In this document: positions 14,268 through 24,800 of the stretch, in pieces | How positions within the stretch are numbered: the first letter of the stretch is position 1 | How the letters are laid out: each line of letters begins with the position of its first letter | NCBI GenBank assembly: GCA_018894105.1 | Contig: CM032121.1 | Location: 37,728,230 to 37,792,229 of the forward strand | Direction: 5' to 3' | Source: Jacaranda mimosifolia | Taxonomy: Eukaryota > Streptophyta > Magnoliopsida > Lamiales > Bignoniaceae | Length of the DNA stretch: 64,000 nucleotides | Notes under the pieces: generated by a model | Told to the model about the DNA's origin: nothing | Databases searched by the model: none | The model's input: the letters and a program-made list of their open reading frames with translations, nothing else | Made by a program: the position numbers and the translations under genes

Positions 14268-14446
14268 AATAACTTTGAATTCTCTATTTTATTCTCTATT
14301 TTAACTTGATGTATTTATATCAAATATATTTGATTTTTAATTAATTATTTTTTAAAAAAATATTTATTACATATATCATATATTTATAAATAAAATAAAA
14401 AATAAAATAAAAAATTTACACCGCATTTAAAAAAACATGAACTTAA
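14268..14446. repeat. Copy of a small AT-rich repeat family also found at 53.3 kb
   Basis: The stretch with CTCTATTTTATTCTCTATTTTA, a central ATATTTATTACATATATCAT-like core and a flanking CGAATAAAG resembles 53299-53520 along its length. The 53-kb copy has inverted ends, so this is probably a small MITE family. Borders and target duplications are not resolved. Confidence 0.4.
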
Positions 14447-15349
14447 TCAAGTACAAGTATTATTTCAAAATATTGAGGGCATTTTCTTCTTTTTATGGCA
14501 CTACCCAACTAGCACTCTCATCATTATTCTAACTTTTTTCTTTTAAGTAAATGAGGTAAGGGTGCATTTCAAGCCCAAAGGAATTAAATCATACAAAAGA
14601 TACAAGGCCAAAGGTATAGACAGCAAGCACACCAATGCTTGATCACTTGTAGTGAGTTCAAAGCCCAAGTCCACGCTTGCTCAATTCTCTGATAGGTTTT
14701 GTTCTTCTTTTCTTGTTGGTGGGCAACTTTTCTTTTCGAAGCAATCAACTTTGTCTTTTACTTTAAGCTTTTCTCATTCTTTTACATACTATTTGAGCCC
14801 TTTAAACAGTGGCCTTTCCTGCAGATCTTTCTAGGCAGACAACAGTGGGAGATTGAGCTTTGCTCATTAATTGCTGTGAAAAAGAAACAAATATATATCT
14901 AAGACTATCACATTCCTTGCTAATCTATTAGAATCATGAGTAGGCTGTAGGCATGAATTCACGTAATTTCTAGCAATAAAATTCTTTCTTTGTGGTAGAT
15001 GTGGAATTTTATAACGTTGTTGCAGCTCATTAAATTCAAACACATTTATGTCTGCTTCAGACAAAGGATCTTGCCAGAATCGGGTTTCCATATTAATCAA
15101 GATTCATAAATAGATCATCAGTCGCCAGCCAACTCACATTCAAAGGCAAAAGTACCCTCAAAGGAGTGGCATAGTAATACATCTTACAGGGGCCAAATAC
15201 ATTAATAGTAAAACAATATCAGACCCCAGACAACAACAAAAGATTAATTAAGAAAAAAGGAAATACATATTTCTCTCGTTATAGTTAGCACTAATGCAGA
15301 CATAATCATAGATCAATAGTAAAGTAGTAATTATAGATATGAAAAAAGT

Positions 15350-16718
15350 TCAAGGGCACTTGGGGCCTCCTTCCTTAGTCTTCCAGTTATTGTAGCAAGG
15401 GCAAACAGCCTTGTTGCCATAATAGCCTGGGGGCACACAAAGACACTTTCTGCAGCACTTTTGACAGAAGAACATGCAGGGTTTGTGGTATTGGGTCCTG
15501 CCGCATCTCCTCGAGCACTGTGAGGGGCATTCTGGTTTCATATCACCAACACAAAAGAAAAAGAAAATATATATCAGCCACCCATAATTTTGACCAGTAG
15601 TCAAATGTCTCATATACTGCACTGGGGAATGGGGACTCAAATTTCTGACATGGGTCAATTCACTTTGACTACATTTGTTAACCCTTTTCATATTTAAAGA
15701 AGATCATAGAGATCTAAACAATGAGAGTATATTTGTTCGTGTTGCATCTTCTATGAATCTATCCTATTTATAAACTACTGCAGTTAAAGAAAGAATTTTG
15801 GGTCTAACTCACTTTAAAAATTAAATTATAAAATGATGATTACTCAATACCATATATAAATACCATAATTTATTTATTTTACTTATATAAAACACTAACA
15901 AATTCCACATATGTCCAAAAATGGACATTTAAAATGTGAAATAACATAAAATGAGTAGCTCAACAACATTGGGTAATCTAATGTCCAGAACGGTGACTCT
16001 AATGCCATATTAAATAATGAACCCTAGGTCTAATATAATCCCAAAACCTAGCTCAAGATATGAGATTTGCCCAAAATAATATATAGATACTACAATTTAT
16101 CTATTTCACCGGTTTGAACACTAACAATGACTAAATTCCATGCATCAACTTGAGGAGGATGATTGTGTCTATTATTATTGTTGCATAGAGTCAAGAATTG
16201 TTGATAAATGTGAACATTTGGAATTTTTAACAACCCATCAACAGCTTTTCCAAGATCAGGCCAAGAATGCAAAAAGTGTCCACTAATTCGAAAGAAAATG
16301 CATATTTCTCAGGCACTTTTTTGTGGCAAAAATGTCACAGATTTCAGAGAAAGAAACAGCAAAAGAGCAAAAACTTACGGAAGCTCTTCAGGCTGCCGGG
16401 GCCATATCGGCTCTGCGATGCATAAAGAGAAAAAGAAAGAGCAAAATATGAGCACATTTTCACAAGAGAAAAACAAGATCTTGAACTCCCAAATAAAACT
16501 CCAATTACCTTGTTCAACTGATGGCCCAGCCCCTGAGATGCCATGACCTAATTAAGATACAAAAGAGCACAAGAAATTAAACTAAGCATGAGAAATCTTC
16601 ACATTTTTCACACACACATTATTACTGTTTTCAATAGAAACAAAAAACTACTCACGGGCATGTGCAGCATGGAGATGACGAGAAGTGCAACAAGTACAAA
16701 GGCGAAGAACTTGGCCAT
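15350..16718 (-). CDS. GASA/Snakin gibberellin-regulated cysteine-rich peptide
   Basis: Secreted cysteine-rich peptide of the GASA/Snakin family. Family members act in hormone-linked growth, flowering and defence. Four exons: 16718-16656, 16547-16509, 16412-16379 and 15531-15350. They join to 318 nt, 105 aa, ending TGA at 15350-15352. The N-terminus (MAKFFAFVLVALLVISMLHM) is a hydrophobic signal peptide, followed by a short variable linker. The C-terminal 60 residues hold all 12 cysteines in the family order, including the KCCRKCLCVPPG core and the ending GGPKCP. The small internal exons (39 and 34 nt) are easily missed, and the last one can be misread as a longer single-exon frame through the upstream intron. 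I cannot say which GASA paralogue it is. Confidence 0.93.
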
Positions 16719-16845
16719 TTCTTAGTTTTGGCAAAAGAGCAAAAGGTAGGGAAAAAGAAGTGTTGCAAAATGGGAGCTAAATAGCCAAAGTATGAAGAAT
16801 GGGATTTTTTTTTGGTGTGGGGAGTGTGGGATGGTTGTGTGGGGG

Positions 16846-16855
16846 CTATAAATAG
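16846..16855 (-). promoter_or_regulatory. Possible TATA box of the GASA gene
   Basis: CTATAAATAG reads as CTATTTATAG on the gene strand, about 128 bp upstream of the ATG, leaving room for a leader near 95 nt. It is a near-palindrome, so it could serve either strand; only the minus strand has a gene nearby. Confidence 0.35.
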
Positions 16856-17188
16856 AGATTTTACTATGGTTGGGTGGGACTATGATGAGTTTTTGCTGAT
16901 CTTGATTTGCATTTGTAGGGCCCATCTGGCTTTTATTAGTTTGCTGGTTGTATCACACCCAAATTATCAGATTCTCACATGCCTCACAGCTCTGTTTCTC
17001 TCTTGCTGCATTATTACACCATTTTCTGCCTTTTTCTCCTTTTGTGTGTGTTTGTGTGTGTGTGTTTTGTGTCTAGTTTTTTACTAGAGAAGAACAGAAG
17101 TTGATGGAAGTTGGAATAACATTTATGAAAACAGTTGATGAATGACATTAGTCATTATTAGCATGTGGACAATGTAGTGAGTTGTAGC

Positions 17189-17713
17189 CATTGTTTAAAA
17201 AATCGGACCAGATCGAACAGTCGGATCTTTGATCGATTTGATGAATCGGTCCGATTTTCTCATCAAATCAGGAGACTGAAAAAAAAATTATCATATTTTG
17301 TTAAAATCGTTCAGACCGGCCGATCGGACTAGTGAACCGCTCATGGTTTTAGTTTTTTTTGTCTAAATACAAAATTTGAAAACTAAAGTACACCTCCATA
17401 AGCTATCTAAAAATTGCCAAAAAAAATTGTATGCTAAAAAAAAAGAAGTCTTGTTTTAGACTTTAAGACTTGAAATATTTAAATTGTGGTGAGCATTTAT
17501 AATCTGAATTGTGAAATTTGGATTGTGAAGTTAAACAATATCATTTAAGTTGTTTATGTTTTATACTTTGACACTTTATTAATTTTTCACTAATATATAT
17601 ATTGTGTAATTATAACGTCATGGTTCAATTACGGTCCGATCAACAGTTGAACTAGTGAACCGTGAACCAATAAGTTTTTCGGTTCAATGAACGATTTGAT
17701 TTTTCGAACACTG
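17189..17713. mobile_element. hAT-type MITE (CATTG...CACTG)
   Basis: 525 bp, non-coding. The left end is CATTGTTTAAAAAATCGGAC; the right end, read in reverse, is CAGTGTTCGAAAAATCAAAT. Flanks are GTTGTAGC (17181-17188) and ATTGTAGC (17714-17721), a 7/8 match to an 8-bp target duplication, as expected for hAT elements. Confidence 0.72.
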
Positions 17714-18306
17714 ATTGTAGCAATGGACTCGTCGTTCAAAAAATAATTATAATTTAAAATGAACATTTAGTCACAGCAAGAGATTTTTATAGTGGCATGA
17801 GCGAATTTATATGTTGATCATTTTGCACCTATTTTTTCATTCAGTAAAAATAACAATAGTAATTTACACTATTAATAAAGAGTTTAGCTTTGTGATGTTT
17901 CAAGTGCTTTTTGCAAAAATATTCTCATTTTTTCTTTGAATCATTAGATCTATATGAAATAATTATTATCCCACTACTACCCTACGTATATTACATATTA
18001 GTCCCATGAAAGTTGTATGTGGTTATACATGTTTTTTTTTTCCGCATCTTTTTTAATGTTTTTCAACTTCTTCGTACATATATGATTTATCCCACCTAAA
18101 CTATTTTTTAACTTTTTTACTTTTACTTTTACTTTTTTTGTCAAAGCTACATGAATGAGGTTTTTTCTTAATGTTAATTGATTGATTTTTTATTCTTTAT
18201 TATAATAATTATTTTCAAATTAGATGGATTTAAAAGTAATTACATCATCATAATATAATTAATTTTTATTTTTATTAAATACACATGCAACGAATGTGCA
18301 TTGAAA

Positions 18307-18337
<31 letters not shown>

Positions 18338-18621
18338 GCAGTCAGTTGATGGAACTATAAAATATAGGAAATTTTAAGATGGATCGAAACACTTCCATTT
18401 CACATATATTACTAATTAGGGGATGTGACTCTAGTGATTTATAGTAATGCATTTTGGTGTCTAAGGGGACTTTTTAAGGTAATTACAGCCAGAATAATTG
18501 TTGGTGCATTCATTTTAAGGGACAGACTCAAAGGAAGATTTTAAGAGAGTAAGATGATATGAGGTGATTAAAAAGAGTAATTTAAATTAAAATTACCAAC
18601 TTCAACTATTACAAAGATCAA

Positions 18622-18947
18622 GGTTATGTTTTTTGTTTGATTTTATTATGTGTTTTGGGAGAATGGATTATTAGAGAATGTGAAAATTATTTTTTGGTAT
18701 GTTTGTTTATGTTTTGGGAGAGATTTTTTACTATAACAGTTAAATCAATATTTTTTTGTTGGATTTTTTGTGTGAAAATGGAATTGAGTGATTGTTTTAA
18801 TGTTATAATAATAAAATATATATGATATATATATATTATATGTATATATATATTGAAGAATATGCGTTTTGGAGGGAAAATTAGAATATGTTTGATTATA
18901 TTTTCCTAAAAAATGTTGTTCCAGAAAAATATAACCAAACAAAGCCC
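18622..18947. mobile_element. MITE copy, same family as 31391-31720 (opposite orientation)
   Basis: The ends are inverted: GGTTATGTTTTTTGTTTG on the left, and GGTTATATTTTTCTGG when the right end is read in reverse. The whole unit, including an internal TTTTGGGAGAATGGATTATT block and a TA-rich centre, aligns to the reverse complement of 31391-31720. The target duplication is unclear. Confidence 0.65.
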
Positions 18948-19487
18948 AATAATTTTAACAGGAGCATTCTTGGAAGTTCATGAAATTGTACTATATCAGT
19001 CCAAAAATCATCCACCGACTCCATTATTTCTGTTGCCATAAATCCAAATCTTGATAAATAAAAAACAAAAATCTAAAGTTGAAGATCCATAGATCCAATC
19101 AACTTCAAAGCATCACCAAGGTAGTAATTTGAGTAGCTCTAACCTAATATTTTGCAATGATGTAATAGAACCAACATGCTCGATCGAGTTATCCGTAAAT
19201 TATTATTTATGTGATTAAAGAGTTTTAATTTGGCTATGCTTTGGTGGATTTTTAATAATAATAAGTTTGTGTATATAATTATTACATGTTGATTGATAAA
19301 AAGGAATTATGATATTAGTCAGCTTTCTCAACATTTACAAACATTGATGATGATAAATTTTCTTGTCAAATATGAAGGCCTAACACCTTTGCAATATTCT
19401 CTTATTGTCGCTCGAAAGAGGTGCCTCGTCAAGTGAGAGGGAGGAATTCAAAATTTATTTTGATAGGTGAGATAAGAAAACATCTTA

Positions 19488-19520
<33 letters not shown>

Positions 19521-20268
19521 CCTTCGACTTCTTCGATGTAAGATAAGATTAAGTATTCTCCCAATCGAGTGACTTGAGAGGAGACACATAGTCATCGTTC
19601 TTACAAACAACATTGTTGATGATAATCAAAATGATCGCCAAATATAGAGCTTAATGACATGAAGATATTGCCGTGCTGGTATTTGTTGGTGGAGAGACTT
19701 TTCAAAAAATGTGAGAGTAAGAAATAGTTTATAAACTATTTCAAAATCTTTTAATATAGGATAAGAACAAATACTAATATATATATATATATATATAAAG
19801 AAAATAAATATGTTATAGAGATGAATGATTCTTTAGCACCAGTTGGAATGTGAGTGTGTGAAAGAGAAACACATAAAGATGAATGGCCATGTGCGACGGT
19901 AGTTAGGGAAGTTGTGGAGAGGGCCCAATTCAGTATTAAAGTCAAAGTGGATCGAAATTTTATACCAATGTCAGGAAAGAATATGATTAAGTTTTTTTTT
20001 TTTTTTTAAATAAAAATATATGAATCCAACCTTTATAATGGGATGCAAAAAGTTGAATGAGGACACCCAATACATGTGCTAGGCACATGAACCAAGCTTT
20101 CCCTTCTTTGGACAAAAGTGCGCGCCTTGGGCTGTAAAAACATCCTTTTCCATTTCCTTGTCTACACGTACAATTGAAGTACATCCATGTGCCTTCGCAA
20201 TATACTCAATTTATGTCGGCCTCATCCAAAATTTCATAAATCCTAGGCAATGTTAAAACTCATAGCCT

Positions 20269-20583
20269 TGGATTGATGAACTTGCCTAAGAAAGTGATCT
20301 CTCTCATTTGGATGGGTGAAGTTCGCTATCCAAATTTCAGATTTTGATTGGATTGGTTGATTTCTATAAATGTCTTTTGATTGTATAATTTGAATTCTGA
20401 TATGCTTGAATGTCTTTTGTAATTACCTACGGGTTTTACATTTAAGGTTTAGGGCTTCTGATTTTTTGGCATATAATTAAGGCATTTTTGCCTTTGTACT
20501 TAATCCTTTCTTTATCTGTATACAGGTTGGGGGTCTCGCCTAACCCCTGCACTTTCTGACTTTGAAAAAAAAAAAAAAAAAGG
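20269..20583 (+). mobile_element. Short retroposon (SINE or truncated LINE 3' end)
   Basis: About 315 bp ending in a run of 17 A. It is bordered by direct repeats TCATAGCCT at 20260-20268 and 20584-20592, the layout of a target-primed retroposon. No coding region. Pol III box A and B are not convincing, so a truncated LINE is as likely as a SINE. Confidence 0.5.
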
Positions 20584-22057
20584 TCATAGCCTGGGTATTT
20601 TACGTAGCATTTTTAAAAAAAATAAATTTAAACATACACATGTTAGGAGTTTGTTAGAATTAGAACTTCTAAATTCGTACTTTATGCATGAGACTTATAT
20701 CATTAGACAAAAGTCACTCGAAATATATAGCATTTTTTGCGATTATTTATTCTGAGTCCGAGCTGATCCGAAAGACAAATATGGATTCTTGCTCTAGCAC
20801 AACCAAGACGGAAAAGATAAATTTTGGGTCGCATGAGAAAAATGTGCGATCATCGTTTGTGGATCGCCATAGTCCAACATTGCAGAGTCTCCCTTTAGTA
20901 TTTAAATTGGGCCCAATTCTGAATTGTTAATGATTGGAGCCATCCCATGTAGAATTAAGGGACAAGGGAGTCCGTGAATGTGATTGCACGGTTGGGTCAA
21001 ACCTTAATTGGACCTCAGAGTAGTAAACAATTAGGTCGGAAGGCCCAATTGACTATGGATCTGTGATGAAATCTCAAACATAAGCCCAACAACATTTTTA
21101 GGATGACCTACAGAACACCTACTCCAAGGCCCATGAGGCTCTAAAAATGTTCAGCAAAAGAAGCAATAATAAGCCCAGGAAGAGAGGCTCAGAACTCAGC
21201 AGGTCCGATTATTACATCCCGTCCATAGGAAAAAATGTGCCCACTCACACGTTGTCCCCAGAATTTCGTCATTTTTTTAGACATGATTTGATTTGGGTCA
21301 TCCGGTGTCTCCTTTGATTCAGTCTATTTATGTTTTCCAACTATCCAAAATGGATAGAGCTATGAAATTTAGAACCTAAAATACAAAGAATAAGTCAGAG
21401 GTACATTGGGAATGTTCCAATTATAATCCTCTGATACTTAAGTCAACCAAGGTCGAGTGGCATATACCTCATCAGCATAAGTCTCCCACATAATGTGGGA
21501 GGTCAGGGATTTAAGTTTGAACGAATTTTTAATGTATGTGTGTATGTGAAGTCAACGAAAAGAAAGGTCGTAGTATATAGGGTAGATCATAACTCGAAAT
21601 TTGTATACAAAAATAATGTGTAAAGAATGTGTAACTTATTTGAAAATGACGTTTGAAATATTTATAGTATGAGATTAAAGTTATATGAATGATCCAAGAT
21701 CCTAACATGTGTTTTGTTTGAACGGTTTAGATTTTAGGTCATTTTTTAAGTAAGTACGACTCAACAACTAGGGCAAAATCGTGCGGGACTTTTAACTATT
21801 TCTTCATCCTAGAGGAATAAATCTGTCAAATCAGTCACTTACCTATATATTATAGTGGGATTTATCTCTTTCACCCATCTAATTATAGGCAAGTAAAGGC
21901 TACTGCCAACAGATGTATTTATTTTATATAATTGACCGTTCTTTAAATAAAAGTTTGCTTATTTGAGTTTTTATTTTTAAAAAACACGGTGTTTCTAGCA
22001 CATTCTTTTATAAGAATTTATTTCAAAAAATACCAACCAAATTTTTCAAGACATTTA

Positions 22058-22524
22058 GGCTTTGTGTGGATGTGAATTGGGACATTCTCCCAATTTTTAA
22101 TTCCCAAAATGATTTTTGAGAAGTGTGGTTGGAGAATGTGATAGACCGATGGTTGTTTGTTTGTGTTTTGAGTGGTAGATAGAGAATGAATTGAAAGAAA
22201 ATTATTTGTTTGTTTGTGTTTTGAGATGAGATAAGATGTCACATCAATAATTTTTTTGTTAGGTTAGTGGGTTGAAATAAGTATTTTAAAATTATTTATA
22301 TATGTGTACATATAAATTGTATGAGTGGTAGTATGATGTGTATATATTTGCAATAATGAGACAATTAATTTGAACTTTGGGGGATGTATTGGGAGTATGA
22401 ATAGTATGAATATTTTGGAAATAAATTTTGTATTTTGGAAGTGAGATTGAAGAATATGTAATGTTTGTTTGTTTAAATTTTGGGAGTTGAAAAATATATT
22501 GAGAATTTATAAACAAACAAATCC
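22058..22524. mobile_element. Harbinger/Tourist-like MITE
   Basis: 467 bp, flanked by TTA on both sides (22055-22057 and 22525-22527). The ends are imperfectly inverted: GGCTTTGTGTGGATGTGAAT versus GGATTTGTTTGTTTATAAAT. The interior is non-coding. Confidence 0.55.
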
Positions 22525-24429
22525 TTAATATTGTGGTGATCAAAAAATCGATAAGCATCGCCTATGTTATAGTTAAAAAAATATATTTATTTCTAATTGA
22601 ATGTCATGTAAAAAAATAAATAAATAAATACATAAATTAATACTTTTGGTCGTACCTATACAAGCTTTGCCTTTATATTTCCCTTAATTAATGATTTTCT
22701 CACCAAAAACCAACATTCAACCAGAGCATTATGGTTTGGTTGAAAGGACTTAAGACATTACCTTTGAGGGTAATTTGACTTCAATGGGATCATGAATTTC
22801 GACATTTAGATAATAAAAGTCTAATCAAACATAGTTTAGGATGTTGACTTCCGGCATTATTTCAATAGTTCACTGCTATTTAACAGGATGATATCTATAA
22901 TTATTCTATCACATATCTAAATTGGATTTTATGGGCCTAATTACATTGACAAAGTATGAGGTTGGAAAATAGAAGTGTTAGAAAATATGGTATTTTTGTG
23001 ACATGTGACGATTAGTATTACATTATATGACAAATATTATTTCACATCGAAATGACAATCCATAGGTTAGATCAACAAGTTATTGCTAAGGTTCAAACAA
23101 TTAATGTCCAAATAATTCCATCTTTCGGATTAAAGATTAGATGTCCATCAGCTCCAAATCAAATTATTGCTATCTATTATACTATTAATTGGACAAGTCA
23201 GATAAGCAGAGTTGTTGAAATGAATCCGATAAATTTATTAGTTCAATTTTAAAAAAAAAAATTAATTTGGCTAAAATATTTAGTATTTCAAAAATAAATT
23301 ATAAATTACTCTTTTAATTAGCTAATAGTATACAATTAAATTATTTTGAAATCTTTTTTTTTGTTGTTGTTGAAGCGCGAACACGCACACTTAGAATTTA
23401 TTAAAATTCAAAGCTCGAATCTCACAAGGACAAATATGAATGTAATAACATTTGAATAGTTGATTACGACATCTTAAAATCTACTGAAAGTGTAAGATAA
23501 ATATTAGGTTTGTAATATAAGTTTGTCAAGACAAAAGTACACAGGGAGTGAAAATTCACCACCAAAAATATTATATTAGTGATAAAAAATTAAGTTACAA
23601 GATAATTTTTTTTATTAATGATATGAATTGACAAATAATTTTACCCACCAATTATATGCAACTAACAGTTGCCTTTTCTCTAATAGAATAATAACTTAAT
23701 AGTGAAAGTGATGCGTATATATATCAATGCATATATATAATCATTATTAGGATTTATAATAAGAATTTTATTATTGCAATATTTAATAGTAACAATTGAA
23801 ATACGATTCTTATCACCATAAGTCTTTAAAAATGACTATTGTTAAAAAAATAATAATAATAATATTAATAATGTTTTTCTTATAAAATATTATTATGGAA
23901 TTAAAATATCATGACAATACCTTTCATGTTTTTATGTTATTCTGTTGTCATTTTGGGGGGCCCTTGATTGACAAGCATCACTGTGAATTCTTATGGCGTG
24001 CTTTTATTCAAAATGCTGCTTAATGTTTTTATATTATGGGTAATAAGTTTAAAATTTTTTATATTTTGCATAACAATAAATTATTTCTTTGTGTGTTATC
24101 CTAAAACTTCAACACTATTTTCTTCATACATAATTCGAAGTTGTTGTGTGTAAAAAAAATTAAAAATTGATAGTGCAAGCTAACTCAAAATGAGCTCGAA
24201 TTCCTAAAAAATATAATTTGAGGTAAAGTCGAATCAAGAAAAAGAAATAGTATAAATTAGTATTTTTTTTTAATAATTTTTTGTTAGATAAAACAAATAG
24301 CGGGGAAACCTAAGTGCTTGTTTGGTTTTGTTTTCAAAACCCTTTTTTATTTTTCTCTGAAAAACTGATAGGAAGCTATCAATTTTTTTTCTATTTTCAC
24401 AAATATTTCCATTCTCAACACATTATTAC

Positions 24430-24798
24430 GACTTTTTTATAAAAAAATTGTAAAAAAAAATACAAAAATATGGCACTATTTACGACTTTTACGTTTTTGT
24501 AGTAAGTTGCAGTCACAGACTGCAACTTTCAACAGTATCACTGTTCATTGCTGCAGTAATGAACAGTGATACTGTTCAAAAAAATTTATTTATTTTTTTT
24601 TTTTTTGTGTGTGCATAAATTATTTTAGGGTTTGTTCTCCTATATTTTGAAAAAATATTTTTTAGCCCCCCAAAATATTTTAAAATGCACTTACATTCTT
24701 CAATTTTTTTTCCAAAATACTCTGATTTTTTATCAAAAAAATTCTATTATAATGCATCCAAAAATCCTATACCCTAAAAAGCACACCTATCAGCTCAT
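24430..24798 (+). repeat. Left terminal inverted repeat of the MULE
   Basis: Matches the reverse complement of 28090-28463 until the sequence CTCAT, after which the two ends diverge. It contains two adjacent hairpins: arms of 11 bp with a 3-nt loop (24504-24528) and a 46-bp near-perfect palindrome (24531-24576). Confidence 0.92.
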
Positions 24799-24800
24799 CA

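Larger units (their letters stand above)
12293..15349. other. Intergenic region between SMC4 and GASA
   Basis: Holds the SMC4 promoter and leader (12293 to about 12600), one MITE-like element (12743-13823), a MITE-family copy near 14268-14446, and the GASA 3' flank. No further gene is supported. Confidence 0.6.
16719..24313. other. Gene-free, transposon-bearing intergenic region
   Basis: Beyond the GASA promoter I find a hAT-type MITE (17189-17713), an ATT-type microsatellite (about 18309-18336), a MITE copy (18622-18947), a retroposon-like insert (20269-20583) and a Harbinger-like MITE (22058-22524). The rest is AT-rich with poly-T and TA runs. The sequence at 19.4-19.7 kb (CAATCGAGTGACTTGAGAGG and neighbours) resembles the duplicated unit at 57.7 kb. 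No gene is supported. Confidence 0.6.

Noticed and set aside
15532..15691. Upstream extension of the last GASA exon as the N-terminus
   Set aside because: It is intron read-through. The exon joins upstream exons that supply a signal peptide and the YGPGSLKSF segment.
23052..23252. 66-codon ORF as a gene
   Set aside because: No recognisable domain, isolated in AT-rich repeat-bearing sequence, and no splice partners seen.
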